Part shown: positions 9,338 through 17,446 of the stretch, piece after piece
Layout of the letters: each line of letters starts with the position of its first letter
Numbering within the stretch: the stretch's first letter is position 1
NCBI RefSeq assembly: GCF_006442795.2
Contig: NZ_CP083956.1
Coordinates: 2,271,501 to 2,335,500 of the forward strand
DNA length: 64,000 nt
Origin: Mesorhizobium sp. B1-1-8
GTDB lineage: Bacteria; Pseudomonadota; Alphaproteobacteria; Rhizobiales; Rhizobiaceae
Direction of reading: 5' to 3'
Translations under genes and position numbers: made by a program
Notes under the pieces: generated by a model
Seen by the model: only the letters and a program-made list of their open reading frames with translations
Told to the model about the DNA's origin: nothing
Database searches by the model: none

Positions 9338-9365
9338 GGCGCCCGCCGTTCCAACGGCGGGCGCC
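9338..9365 (+). promoter_or_regulatory. Strong intergenic hairpin after binding-protein gene
   Basis: A 13-bp perfect GC-rich stem (GGCGCCCGCCGTT, 9338-9350, with its complement at 9353-9365) with a 2-base loop starts 7 nt after the binding-protein stop. No U-tract follows. It probably protects the upstream message or partly terminates, giving more binding protein than permease. Confidence 0.6.
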
Positions 9366-9375
9366 ATGCACAAGT

Positions 9376-10410
9376 ATGGTTCAGCAAGTCATGGTTCAGC
9401 AAGTCGGGGCAGTCACCTCGGAAAACAGCGTTGGGCGCGCGAAAGGCAGGTCGAGCCTGATGCGCTCGCCGCAATTCTCCTCCTTCGTCATCCTCATCGT
9501 GCTCCTGGTGGTGTTCGCGCTCGCCGACGGCAATTTCCTGTCGCCGCTCAACATCTCCAACATGATGGCGTTCCTGCCGGAGCTCGGCATCATCGCGCTC
9601 GGCATGACGCTGCTTCTGACCGCCGGCGAATTCGACCTGTCGGTCGGCGCAGTCTTCGCGCTCGCCCCGGTGGTGGTGATGCTGCTGGTGCAGAATGCCG
9701 GTATCGACATCGGCGTCGCGCTGCTCGCCGGACTTCTGCTGTGCATCGCGATCGGCGCGATCAACGGCGTGATTGTCACTAAGATCGGCATCTCGTCCTT
9801 TTTGGTGACGCTGTCGATGCTGCTTATCGTGCGGGGTGCGGCGCTCTACATCACGCAGGGCTTTCCGCTGAAGTCCTGGGATCAGCCGGGCTTCTTCGTC
9901 ACGCTGCTGGCCGGCAGCTTCAACATCGGCGCGTTCCGCTTCTACACCTCGCTCTGGTGGTTCATTGGGCTGTCGCTGCTTGCGGTCTATGTGTTGCGCT
10001 ACGCCAAGCTCGGCAACTGGATCAGCGCCATCGGCTCCAACCGCAACGCGGCGGTGGCGCGCGGCGTGCCGGCCGACGCGGTCAAGATCTGGCTGTTCAT
10101 CCTGACCTCGGTGCTCGCCGGGCTCGCCGGCATGATCAGCGCTTTCCGCATCTCGGCGGCTTCGCCGGTCGCGGGCACGGGCTACGAGCTGGAGGTGATC
10201 GCCATGGTCGTGGTCGGCGGCACGGCCCTGACGGGCGGCCGCGGCACGATCCTCGGTACCATCGTTGGCGCGCTGATGCTGCGGGCGATCCGCAACGGCA
10301 TCGTGCTCGTCGGCGTGCCGGGGCTGGCCTACAACATCTTCGTCGGCGTCATCATCCTCGCCATGCTCATCCTGCACGCGCTGCTGCAGAAAAACGCCGC
10401 AAGGAGCTGA
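9376..10410 (+). CDS. Ribose-type (CUT2) sugar ABC importer permease
   Basis: 344-residue integral membrane protein of the RbsC/AraH family, with eight to ten hydrophobic segments. Family signatures are LLTAGEFDLSVGAVFALAPV after the third segment and the GTALTGGRGTILGTIVGAL stretch near the C-terminus. The first codons contain a perfect 15-base tandem repeat (9376-9405), so the protein could start at ATG 9376 or at 9391 (MVQQV twice). It transports the ligand of the preceding binding protein, powered by the ATPase at 10413. Confidence 0.87.
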   Translation: MVQQVMVQQVGAVTSENSVGRAKGRSSLMRSPQFSSFVILIVLLVVFALADGNFLSPLNISNMMAFLPELGIIALGMTLLLTAGEFDLSVGAVFALAPVVVMLLVQNAGIDIGVALLAGLLLCIAIGAINGVIVTKIGISSFLVTLSMLLIVRGAALYITQGFPLKSWDQPGFFVTLLAGSFNIGAFRFYTSLWWFIGLSLLAVYVLRYAKLGNWISAIGSNRNAAVARGVPADAVKIWLFILTSVLAGLAGMISAFRISAASPVAGTGYELEVIAMVVVGGTALTGGRGTILGTIVGALMLRAIRNGIVLVGVPGLAYNIFVGVIILAMLILHALLQKNAARS

Positions 10411-10412
10411 CG

Positions 10413-11189
10413 ATGATGCAGGAAGTGCTCCGGCTGCAGAATCTGCAAAAATCCTTCGGCAGCGTGCGCGCGCTGAAGAACGCCTCGCTGACGCTCAAGG
10501 AAGGCGAGGTGGTGGCACTGCTCGGCGATAACGGGGCGGGCAAATCGACGCTGATCAAGGCGATCTCCGGCGTCTTCCCGGTCGATCGTGGCGATATCTA
10601 TGTGCGCGGCGAGAAGGTCTCGATCCGCTCGACGCGCGAGGCGATGGACCTTGGCATCGAGACCATCCATCAGGACACCTCGCTTGCGCCCGACCTCAGC
10701 ATCGCGCGCAACCTGTTCCTCGGCCGCGAGCCGGTCAAGCTCAAATGGCTCGGCGTCTTCGCGCCGCTCGACCTCGCCAAATTGCGCGATGCGGCTTCAG
10801 CGCTGCTCAAGCGTGTAGGCATCTCGAAGAAGCTCGACGCCAATGCACTAGTCTCGACGCTTTCCGGCGGCGAGCGGCAGTCGATCGCGATCTCGCGCGC
10901 CATGCAGTTCGCCGCCAAGGTGATCATCCTTGACGAGCCGACCAATAATCTCGGCGTCGAGGAAACGCATGGCGTGCTGCGCTTCGTGAAAGAGATGCGC
11001 GCGGCCGGGCATTCGGTGCTCCTGATCACCCACAACATCCACCATGTGTTCGAGGTTGCCGACCGCATCATCGTCATGCGCCGCGGCGAGATCGTAGCCG
11101 AGCAGACGGTCGCCGACACCGATCTCCTGACCGTGGAAAGCCTGATAACCGGCGCCGATCTGTTGGCCCTGATGAAAAGGGCGCACTGA
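10413..11189 (+). CDS. Sugar ABC importer ATPase (single-domain, CUT2-like)
   Basis: 258-residue ATPase with one nucleotide-binding domain: Walker A GDNGAGKST, signature LSGGERQSIAISRAM, Walker B VIILDEPTNNL, switch His in LITHNIHH. Classical CUT2 systems (RbsA, AraG) use a double-domain ATPase of about 500 residues. This half-length version (FrcA-like) would have to homodimerise. Start ATG 10413 follows AAGGAG and lies just past the permease stop, so the genes are in one operon. Confidence 0.87.
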   Translation: MMQEVLRLQNLQKSFGSVRALKNASLTLKEGEVVALLGDNGAGKSTLIKAISGVFPVDRGDIYVRGEKVSIRSTREAMDLGIETIHQDTSLAPDLSIARNLFLGREPVKLKWLGVFAPLDLAKLRDAASALLKRVGISKKLDANALVSTLSGGERQSIAISRAMQFAAKVIILDEPTNNLGVEETHGVLRFVKEMRAAGHSVLLITHNIHHVFEVADRIIVMRRGEIVAEQTVADTDLLTVESLITGADLLALMKRAH

Positions 11190-11193
11190 CGGC

Positions 11194-12375
11194 ATGGTGA
11201 AGCTCTATGGCCAGACGCTTTCGCGCCGGCAGGTCGCCGAACGCTCCGGCATGCTGTCGCAATTCGCCGGCGTGCGGCTGATGACGCTCGGCGACGGCGT
11301 CGAGCGCGGCATCCGCATGCTCGAATTCCGCACCGGTTCCGGCCTGCGCTTCACCGCGCTCATCGACCGCGCGCTCGACATCGCCGATTGCGAGTACAAG
11401 GGCCAGGCGATCGGCTGGCACTCGCCGAGCGGTTTTCGCAACCCCGGCCTGCACGACTATGAAGGCGAGGACGGCTTTGCCTGGGGCCGGTCCTTTTCCG
11501 GACTGCTGGTCACCTGCGGCCTCGACCACATTCTCGGCCGCAGCGAGGTGCCTGCCGAAAACTATTATTATCCTGGACGCAAGACGGTGACGCATTCGCT
11601 GCATGGCCGCGTCGGCACCATTCCGGCGCGGCTTACCGGCTATGGCGAAAGCTGGGAGGGCGACCGCTGCATTTTGTGGGCTGAAGGCATCGTCCAGCAG
11701 GCCAGCGTATTCGGCGAGGATCTGCATCTCATCCGCCGCATCGAGGCCGATGTCGGCGGCAGCGAGATCCGGCTCTCGGACCGCGTCGTCAACCACGGCT
11801 TCCACCGCACGCCGCATATGTATTTCTACCACATCAATCTCGGGCATCCGCTGCTCGACGAAGGCTCGCGCTACCTGGCGCCGATCCGCGACGTGGTCTG
11901 GGCCGCGCATGAAGGCGAGCGCTACGAAGCGCAGAAGGTCGGCTATCGCACAGTGCCAGCACCGCAGCCTGGCTTCAGCGAGCAGGTCTGGCAGCATGAG
12001 CTTGGCGCCGACACCAATGGCGAGGTGCCGGTCGCCGTCGTCAACGACCGGCTTGGCCTCGGCTTCGACGTCGTCACCCGCAAGGACCAGCTGCCTTGTT
12101 GCTATGAGTGGCAGAATTTCCAGGCCGGGCAGTATGCGCTTGGCATCGAGCCCTCGACGCACCATGTGCTCGGCAATCTTGCCGCGCGCGAGCGTGGCGA
12201 GATGATCTGGCTGGAGCACGGCGAAGCCAGAGCCTATGACGCCGTGTTTCGCGTCCTCGACGGCAAGGATGCGATTGCCGACGCAGAAGGCAGGATCATG
12301 GCCGTCGCCCGCCAGCCCGAGCAGGATTATCCTCGGCCTTCCAGCAATTTCCCAAGACTGGCGGGCAGGGGATGA
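11194..12375 (+). CDS. DUF4432-family (aldose-epimerase-like) protein
   Basis: 393-residue cytoplasmic protein that I recognise as the DUF4432 family, distantly related to galactose mutarotases. Typical features are the early RALDIADCEYKG segment, the histidine-containing HSLHGRVGTIPARL, and MYFYHINLGHPLLDEGSRY in the middle. The reaction is not established for the family; mutarotation or isomerisation of a sugar ligand is the usual guess. It starts four bases after the ATPase gene and belongs to the same operon. An inositol derivative would not need mutarotation, which argues for a sugar-like substrate. Confidence 0.75.
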   Translation: MVKLYGQTLSRRQVAERSGMLSQFAGVRLMTLGDGVERGIRMLEFRTGSGLRFTALIDRALDIADCEYKGQAIGWHSPSGFRNPGLHDYEGEDGFAWGRSFSGLLVTCGLDHILGRSEVPAENYYYPGRKTVTHSLHGRVGTIPARLTGYGESWEGDRCILWAEGIVQQASVFGEDLHLIRRIEADVGGSEIRLSDRVVNHGFHRTPHMYFYHINLGHPLLDEGSRYLAPIRDVVWAAHEGERYEAQKVGYRTVPAPQPGFSEQVWQHELGADTNGEVPVAVVNDRLGLGFDVVTRKDQLPCCYEWQNFQAGQYALGIEPSTHHVLGNLAARERGEMIWLEHGEARAYDAVFRVLDGKDAIADAEGRIMAVARQPEQDYPRPSSNFPRLAGRG

Positions 12376-12457
12376 GCGCGACATTTATCCACAGCAAGCC
12401 CTCCGGCCGGCGGACCGGATTTCCAGCGCTCAGTGAAGATTGGAGGCCCATGTGACG

Positions 12458-13540
12458 ATGGCAAAGAAGCGCGACTACAGCCTTGTCGGCGAGAGCACCA
12501 GGCTGGCGATCGAGACCGGGCTTGCCTCGGCCGAGTGGTACCATACCGATGTGCCGCGCAAGGTGATGAAGGAATTGATGCAGCGCTCCGACGGGCCGGC
12601 GCTTCGCGACACCATCATCTGGATCGCCGCGATCCTGGGATCTGCCGCCGGCATCATCTGGTTCTGGGGCACGTGGTGGGTGGTGCCGTTCCTGTTCGTC
12701 TACGGCGTGCTCTATGGCTCGTCGAGCGACTCGCGCTGGCACGAATGCGGCCACGGCACGGCGTTCCGCACGCGCTGGATGAACGACGTCGTCTATCACA
12801 TCGCCTCGTTCATGCTGATGCGCAACCCGGTCCAGTGGCGCTGGAGCCATGCCCGCCACCACACCGACACCGTCATCGTCGGCCGCGACGCCGAGATCGC
12901 CGTCATGCGGCCGCCCGACCTGCTGAAGGCGGCGCTCGCCTTCATCGGCATCCTCGACTTCCGCTATTCGCTGCCGACGCTGGTGCGCCAGGCGTTCGGC
13001 AAACTGTCGGACGACGAGACAAGCTACGTTCCGGAGACGGAGCAGCATAAGGCCGTGATCGCGGCGCGCTGGCATATCGCGGTCTACATCGCGACGATCG
13101 CTCTCGCGATCGCGCTTGGGTCATGGCTGCCGCTGGTGCTGATCGGCCTGCCGCGCCTTTACGGCATGTGGCACATGGTGATGACCGGACTGCTGCAGCA
13201 TATCGGACTCGCCGACAACGTCACCGATCACCGGCTGAACACGCGCACCGTCTACATGAACCCGATCAGCCGCTTCATCTACTGGAACATGAACTACCAT
13301 GTCGAGCATCACATGTTCCCGATGGTGCCCTATCACGCGCTGCCGAAGCTGCATGAATTGATCAAGCACGATTTGCCGGCGCCGAACCCGTCGATCTGGC
13401 ATGCCTATCGCGAGGTCTGGCCGGTGCTGCTCAGGCAGCTGAAATACGAGGACTATTACCTCAAGCGCGAATTGCCGCCGACGGCCAGGCCCTATCGCGG
13501 CGAGTTTCATGAGATCGATATGTCGGCGGCGGCCGAATAG
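12458..13540 (+). CDS. Membrane fatty-acid-desaturase-like di-iron oxygenase (MocD-like)
   Basis: 360-residue membrane protein with all three histidine boxes of the desaturase/hydroxylase superfamily: HECGH, HARHH and HVEHH. Hydrophobic segments lie before the first box (TIIWIAAILGSAAGIIWFW and following) and between the second and third. I favour ATG 12458, with GGAGG 11 nt upstream; GTG 12452 with better spacing is an alternative. The next gene is a Rieske ferredoxin, its likely electron donor. In Sinorhizobium, MocD with ferredoxin MocE and reductase MocF demethylates rhizopine, so an oxidative demethylase or hydroxylase role is plausible. No reductase gene (mocF) is nearby. Confidence 0.85.
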   Translation: MAKKRDYSLVGESTRLAIETGLASAEWYHTDVPRKVMKELMQRSDGPALRDTIIWIAAILGSAAGIIWFWGTWWVVPFLFVYGVLYGSSSDSRWHECGHGTAFRTRWMNDVVYHIASFMLMRNPVQWRWSHARHHTDTVIVGRDAEIAVMRPPDLLKAALAFIGILDFRYSLPTLVRQAFGKLSDDETSYVPETEQHKAVIAARWHIAVYIATIALAIALGSWLPLVLIGLPRLYGMWHMVMTGLLQHIGLADNVTDHRLNTRTVYMNPISRFIYWNMNYHVEHHMFPMVPYHALPKLHELIKHDLPAPNPSIWHAYREVWPVLLRQLKYEDYYLKRELPPTARPYRGEFHEIDMSAAAE

Positions 13541-13565
13541 CCGGACGGGACTGCAGGAGGCGGAA

Positions 13566-13880
13566 ATGGCCGATTGGGTTGAGGCATGCGCCGTGGACGA
13601 CGTCGAGGAAGAGGATGTGATCCGCTTCGACCATGGCGGCCGCAGCTTCGCGATCTACCGCTCGCCGGACGACGAGTTCTTCGCCACCGACGGGTTTTGC
13701 ACGCATGAGAAGGCGCATCTGGCCGACGGGCTGGTGATGGACGACATCATCGAATGCCCCAAGCACAATGGCCGCTTCAACTACAAGACCGGCCAGGCCA
13801 AGGGAGCGCCGGTCTGCGTCAACCTCAAGATCTATCCGGTCAAGGTCGAGGCCGGTAAGGTGATGATCGAGATCGATTGA
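13566..13880 (+). CDS. MocE-like Rieske [2Fe-2S] ferredoxin
   Basis: 104-residue soluble ferredoxin with the Rieske ligand set C-T-H (within DGFCTHEKAHL) and C-P-K-H (within IIECPKHNGRFNYKTG), i.e. C-x-H-x16-C-x2-H. It starts at ATG 13566 after GCAGGAGG, 25 nt downstream of the desaturase-like gene, and is almost certainly its redox partner. The N-terminus is short and lacks a signal peptide, so it acts in the cytoplasm. I recognise it as the MocE class of ferredoxins. Confidence 0.9.
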   Translation: MADWVEACAVDDVEEEDVIRFDHGGRSFAIYRSPDDEFFATDGFCTHEKAHLADGLVMDDIIECPKHNGRFNYKTGQAKGAPVCVNLKIYPVKVEAGKVMIEID

Positions 13881-13912
13881 TCGCCCGCCCAAGCCACAAG
13901 GATCCAGATACG

Positions 13913-14713
13913 ATGAGCCGAAAGAGACCGACCGTCGCCGACCTGCGCGCCATGAAAGGCAAGCGCCAGCTGACCATGCTGCGCGTGCTGACGATGGACG
14001 AGGCGGAGGCCGCCGAACGGGCAGGGGTCGACATCGTCTCGGTGCCGCCGGAGCTGGTGCTCAATCCACAATATCGCGATGCCGCGCCCAGCCTGTTCAC
14101 CATGCCGGGCGAGAATTTCTTCGAGATCGGCACGGCGGACGATTTCCTGCGCTGGGCCTTCCGCCTCTACAAGGCCAGCGCCGATGCGGTCTATTGCAGC
14201 GCCGGATACGCGACCATCAAGCGGATGGCGGACGACGCGATCCCGGTAATCGGCCATGTTGGCCTGATCCCGTCGCGCGCGACCTGGACTGGCGGCTTCA
14301 AGGCCGTCGGCAAGACCGCCGACACGGCCATGCAGGTGTTCGAGGCGGTGAAGCAATTGGAGGCGGCCGGCGCGGTCGGCGCCGAGATCGAGGTGGTGCC
14401 GGTCGAGGTGGCCAAGGCCATCTCCGAGCGCACTTCGCTGATCATGCTGTCGATGGGGGCGGGCACCGGCTGCGATGCGCAATATCTGTTTGCCGACGAC
14501 ATTCTCGGCCAGAACAGGGGCCACATGCCCCGTCATTCCAAGGTCTATCGCAACTTCGCCGCCGAATATGATCGGCTGCAGGCGGAGCGGGTGGCGGCAT
14601 TTTCCGAATATGTCGCCGACGTCAACAGCGGCGCCTATCCGGAAGACAGGCATATCGTGCGCATGGACCCGAATGAGCTCAGCCTCTTCATGAAGAAGAT
14701 TCATCGCAGCTAG
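13913..14713 (+). CDS. PanB-like (3-methyl-2-oxobutanoate hydroxymethyltransferase family) enzyme
   Basis: 266-residue TIM-barrel protein of the PanB/PEP-mutase superfamily. The conserved GHVGLIPSRATWTGGFKAVG corresponds to the GHVGLTPQ loop of PanB, and EIEVVPVEVAKAISE to the catalytic Glu segment. In PanB the metal ligands are two Asp and one Glu; here the early region (GVDIVSVPPELVLN) differs from PanB, so I would not call it a pantothenate enzyme. It ends the moc-like operon. A one-carbon acceptor role for formaldehyde released by the demethylase is an attractive but untested idea. ATG 13913 is preceded by AAGGA. Confidence 0.75.
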   Translation: MSRKRPTVADLRAMKGKRQLTMLRVLTMDEAEAAERAGVDIVSVPPELVLNPQYRDAAPSLFTMPGENFFEIGTADDFLRWAFRLYKASADAVYCSAGYATIKRMADDAIPVIGHVGLIPSRATWTGGFKAVGKTADTAMQVFEAVKQLEAAGAVGAEIEVVPVEVAKAISERTSLIMLSMGAGTGCDAQYLFADDILGQNRGHMPRHSKVYRNFAAEYDRLQAERVAAFSEYVADVNSGAYPEDRHIVRMDPNELSLFMKKIHRS

Positions 14714-15053
14714 CGACGCTTTCGGCCCCAAATCGGCCGCGCGTACATCGTTATAACAGGTTCACCAGACCATACGAGATGATACGAAGAATATGGGTTG
14801 GCTAACCATCCCGTAAGCCATTGGATTTGTTTGGAAGACTCACATCCTCCGGGCCCACCAAAAATATCACTGTAACATATTGATATCCTTATGCTTTTTC
14901 GATATGGCCCAAAACGTGGACTCGAACCCCCTCGATCGCCCTTCGGAAGTGTGGTCGGCACAGCACCTTTCGAGACAATAGGCTGTTTCGATCTTGCCAG
15001 CGAATTTCGAGGAGCTGATGTTGAAGCGCGACCTGTCACGAGCGCCTTGATAG
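14714..15053. other. AT-rich intergenic region with tRNA-end-like repeat
   Basis: These 340 bases hold no convincing gene and are visibly richer in A and T than the neighbours. The centre (14841-14920) contains a tRNA 3'-end-like sequence shared with 51041-51120, described separately. No promoter or terminator is clear. The region separates the moc-like operon from the convergent WD40 operon. Confidence 0.5.
14841..14920 (+). repeat. tRNA-3'-end-like repeat, left copy (candidate att remnant)
   Basis: CCTCCGGGCCCACCAAA resembles the T-arm/acceptor end plus CCA of tRNA-Ile (I recall CCTCCCAGGCCCACCA for Rhizobiales). The core CCGGGCCCACCAAA (14849-14862) is repeated exactly at 51049-51062 in the same orientation, and the following 60 bases (for example GCTTTTTCGATATGG here and GCTTTTCGAGAATGG there) are related but diverged. 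No full tRNA cloverleaf can be folded here. The two copies are 36.2 kb apart. Confidence 0.55.
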
Positions 15054-15227
15054 TCAATTGGTCTTCAATTGACCGACACGGTTCTCCGCAATCCAGCGGG
15101 CAGCCAGCACCAGCGCGCCCATGCTGAAATCCTTGCCGTGCCTGGCGACCATTTCTTCCGACAGTTTGGCGAGTTTTTCGAAAAATACGTCCTTGCTCTT
15201 GTCCTCAGTGGTGGGTTCGGTCTGCAT
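15054..15227 (-). CDS. Small hypothetical protein (57 residues)
   Basis: 57-residue acidic-to-neutral helical protein (for example KLAKLSEEMVARHGKDFSMG). ATG at 15227 has a strong GGAGG with a 5-nt spacer of A residues; an in-frame ATG 18 bases upstream (15245) has none. It is the last gene of a four-gene minus-strand operon (17198 to 15054) and starts 33 bases after the WD40 gene. I do not recognise the family. No signal peptide or membrane segment is visible. Confidence 0.65.
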   Translation of the reverse strand: MQTEPTTEDKSKDVFFEKLAKLSEEMVARHGKDFSMGALVLAARWIAENRVGQLKTN

Positions 15228-15259
15228 TTTTTCCTCCAGTTTCATCGGGGTTGCTTTCG

Positions 15260-16387
15260 TTATTTGAACATCTGCGCGGGAAAGGTGACGATCGCGGCGG
15301 TGCCGTCGACGGAACCTACTGCCAGGTGCCGTCCATCGCCCGACCAAGCAAGCGCGGTGATCGCACCGCCCAGGGGTCTGACGAGCAGTTCGTCCGGCGC
15401 GCCGATCTGGGCAATGGTGATGCGGCCACTGGCATAACCGGCCGCGATGAGTCTCTTGTCCGGATGGGCAGCCAGCGTCTCGACCGGAACCAGCCCTATG
15501 CGGCCCGTTTCGAGAGCGCCGGAGGTTTCACCGTCGAGCGGCGGGGCGGTCATGGACCAGCCGGCGATCCGGAAGGCGCCCGAAGCAAACAGCGCATTCC
15601 CCGGCGGGCTCCAGCATACCGTCCGCACCGGCGACGGAAATCCAGCGACGGCGCCTACGCGGCCATCAGCCACGCTGACCAGCGCGAAGCCTCCGGTTTG
15701 GAGTCCGCAGGCCAGCCAGATGCCGTCGCCACTCCAGCGAACCGTTGTCGGGCGCGCTGAAAGCGAAAACTCGGCTATGGGACCAATGTCGGTGTCGGTC
15801 GCCCAGATCCCCAGTCCGGTTTCGCCGCCACAGGCGAGGTGCCGTCCATTCGGCGAGAACGCGAGCGTGTGGGCGGGCGATGCTGTTCCGCGTGGCAATC
15901 GTGACGCGTTGCCTTGTCCGTGCGACAGGAAGACATCCAACCCGTTGCTGACGGCCGTCATGGCCGCCCGGGGACTGTAATCCATGGCGACGATTGGTCC
16001 ATCGACCTTGACCGGCGTCTCCGCAATGTCACCTAGCGCCGTCAGATGCACTGCCTCGCCAGCCGCCGTGCCGACGAGGAAGCCAGAGTGATGGTATCTG
16101 GCCAGCGGGACATCGCCGTCTGCCAGGGCTCCGGTGGCGATCAATGGCGGCGATGGCTTTTCCCTGGGGCGGATCGTGGTCTGGCCAAGATCACCGCTTA
16201 CCCTGATACGCGACTCCGGCGGCTCCGGGTCCGCGACCGCAGCAATCGCGACCGTTCCATCCACGCTTGAGAACGCGACGGCCGAGTCGTCCGCGCTGAA
16301 GCGCAGATCGGCGATCGCCGACGGACGACGCCAGCTGCGCCCCAGCACGTCGAACAGGGTCAGGTTCTGTAATGCGTGCTGGTTCAT
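15260..16387 (-). CDS. WD40-repeat beta-propeller protein of unknown function
   Basis: 375-residue protein made of repeated WD40-like blades. Recurring blade ends are visible, such as LRFSADDSAVAFSSVDGTVA, LAFSPNGRHLACGGETGLGI, VRWSGDGIWLACGLQTGGFA and LAWSGDGRHLAVGSVDGTAA. I count about seven blades. There is no signal peptide, so it is probably a cytoplasmic scaffold. ATG 16387 has AAGGGA upstream at 7-nt spacing; ATG 16393 is too close to it. It is co-transcribed with a coiled-coil protein and two other small proteins, which suggests a multi-protein complex. The operon diverges from mimABCD. Confidence 0.8.
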   Translation of the reverse strand: MNQHALQNLTLFDVLGRSWRRPSAIADLRFSADDSAVAFSSVDGTVAIAAVADPEPPESRIRVSGDLGQTTIRPREKPSPPLIATGALADGDVPLARYHHSGFLVGTAAGEAVHLTALGDIAETPVKVDGPIVAMDYSPRAAMTAVSNGLDVFLSHGQGNASRLPRGTASPAHTLAFSPNGRHLACGGETGLGIWATDTDIGPIAEFSLSARPTTVRWSGDGIWLACGLQTGGFALVSVADGRVGAVAGFPSPVRTVCWSPPGNALFASGAFRIAGWSMTAPPLDGETSGALETGRIGLVPVETLAAHPDKRLIAAGYASGRITIAQIGAPDELLVRPLGGAITALAWSGDGRHLAVGSVDGTAAIVTFPAQMFK

Positions 16388-16401
16388 GGCCATTCCCTTC
16401 G

Positions 16402-16725
16402 TCAGTTGCCGTTCTTCGCCAGGCCGCGGTCGACCTCCTCGATGCCGGCTTCAGCGGCGACGATGCCTTCCTCGCACGTCTTGTATGCCTGCCTGATTGC
16501 CGCGGCGCCTTCTTCGGCGTCATGCAAATCCTGCACCAGTTGCTCGGTGGCGCCGCTCCTGCCGATCTCGAGTTCCAGGCGCAGCGCATCCATCTCGATG
16601 CCGGCGAGCTTCTGGTTGAGCCGCAGCGCCTCGGCGGTGAGCGCCGAGACCTGGGCGACAAGATCGAGCCGGCGAACGAGCAACGCGTCACGCGCAGCGG
16701 CTTGGTCCATCGGATCCTCCGTCAT
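16402..16725 (-). CDS. Coiled-coil hypothetical protein
   Basis: 107-residue charged helical protein. Heptad-like runs (LVAQVSALTAEALRLNQKL, LRLELEIGRSGATEQLVQDL) indicate a coiled coil over most of its length. Its ATG overlaps the stop of the upstream gene (ATGA, 16722-16725), so the two are translationally coupled. I do not recognise a family. Its place between a 158-residue protein and a WD40 propeller suggests a structural subunit of a complex. Confidence 0.7.
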   Translation of the reverse strand: MTEDPMDQAAARDALLVRRLDLVAQVSALTAEALRLNQKLAGIEMDALRLELEIGRSGATEQLVQDLHDAEEGAAAIRQAYKTCEEGIVAAEAGIEEVDRGLAKNGN

Positions 16726-17198
16726 GTTTCGCGCCGAACAATCGGGCCGGGCGGCTTTTCGAAAGCCGAAAGCATTTTTGGCAATGTGCCGGCTTGTGAC
16801 TGGAACTGCTTTTCGGCCGTCTCGATGTGACTCTTGAGCTGGTCCCAGATGTCGACGCGCATCATCGCAGTCGTGTCCCCGGTGAGACGCTCGATTTCTT
16901 CGACGCGGAACTGGCGCGACAGCGAAACGCGGGAAAATACGAAGTCGCGCAGCAGGATGGCATGGCTCTCGATGAACAGATGGATCATCGGATGCGTTTC
17001 CGCGGTGACGCCGCCGGCCGCAAGTTCGGCCCGGATGAAGTCCTGGAAGTGGCTTTGCAGGCGCAATTGGCTCTCGCCCGTGAAGCGCATGACAAACACC
17101 AGGTCACGGGGCATCAGCCTGACCAGATCGCCGGCAACGGCATTGGACAAATCGGATGGCGGCGGCGGTCGGCTCCGGTTGTCCCTGTCGTTCGGCAT
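16722..17198 (-). CDS. Hypothetical protein, first gene of WD40 operon
   Basis: 158-residue protein with a polar Pro/Arg-rich N-terminus (about 20 residues) and a helical remainder. A GEXXXX-type element (MRFTGESQLRLQSHFQDFIR) lies around residue 40. ATG 17198 is preceded by GGAGAGAGGCT, a strong site; an in-frame ATG at 17222 has none. I cannot name a family. It is the promoter-proximal gene of the operon and is divergent from the mim monooxygenase operon across 550 bases. Confidence 0.68.
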   Translation of the reverse strand: MPNDRDNRSRPPPPSDLSNAVAGDLVRLMPRDLVFVMRFTGESQLRLQSHFQDFIRAELAAGGVTAETHPMIHLFIESHAILLRDFVFSRVSLSRQFRVEEIERLTGDTTAMMRVDIWDQLKSHIETAEKQFQSQAGTLPKMLSAFEKPPGPIVRRET

Positions 17199-17336
17199 AG
17201 CCTCTCTCCTGCTGAGCCGCATGAGCGTCGCGCTGAAATAATAGAGAGAGCGGAAGAATTGAATAGATGGCGTGTACTTTTCTGTATGCTGCAGGTGCTA
17301 AGTAAATATATTGCGATTGCGAATAGAAGAAAACCA

Positions 17337-17361
17337 TTACAGCCGTAAGTTACAATTGTAA
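17337..17361 (+). promoter_or_regulatory. Tandem TTAC-N4-GTAA boxes, candidate MimR activator sites
   Basis: TTACAGCCGTAA (17337-17348) and TTACAATTGTAA (17350-17361) share the inverted arms TTAC/GTAA and are 13 bp apart centre to centre. The second is a perfect palindrome. They lie about 100 bp upstream of the sigma54 promoter, the usual place for an enhancer-binding activator. The activator encoded at 27621-29702 is the obvious ligand, by inference. Confidence 0.65.
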
Positions 17362-17446
17362 AATAACGTTACAGTTGATGGCGATCTCTGCCGTCGAAAT
17401 GCGCGTGGGTTGTTTCCAGCGGCCGGATGCGCCCTTATTTCCAAAC

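Noticed and set aside
9338..9365. Rho-independent terminator after the ribose-type binding protein
   Set aside because: The stem is very strong but no U-tract follows and the operon continues at once; read as a stabilising hairpin instead.
8314..10377. 687-codon minus-strand open frame covering a binding protein and a permease
   Set aside because: Antisense of two recognisable importer genes; its product is rich in Asp, His, Arg and Gln, typical of shadow frames.
13913..14713. panB for pantothenate synthesis
   Set aside because: The N-terminal active-site loop differs from PanB, no panC is next to it, and it sits in a catabolic operon.
14841..14920. Complete tRNA gene
   Set aside because: Only a 3'-end-like piece is present; no D arm or anticodon arm can be paired upstream.
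14891..15127. Possible small gene on the plus strand (GPKRGLEPPRSPF peptide)
   Set aside because: The peptide resembles the spurious translations seen over tRNA-like DNA and it runs into the start of the intergenic repeat; no ribosome binding site.
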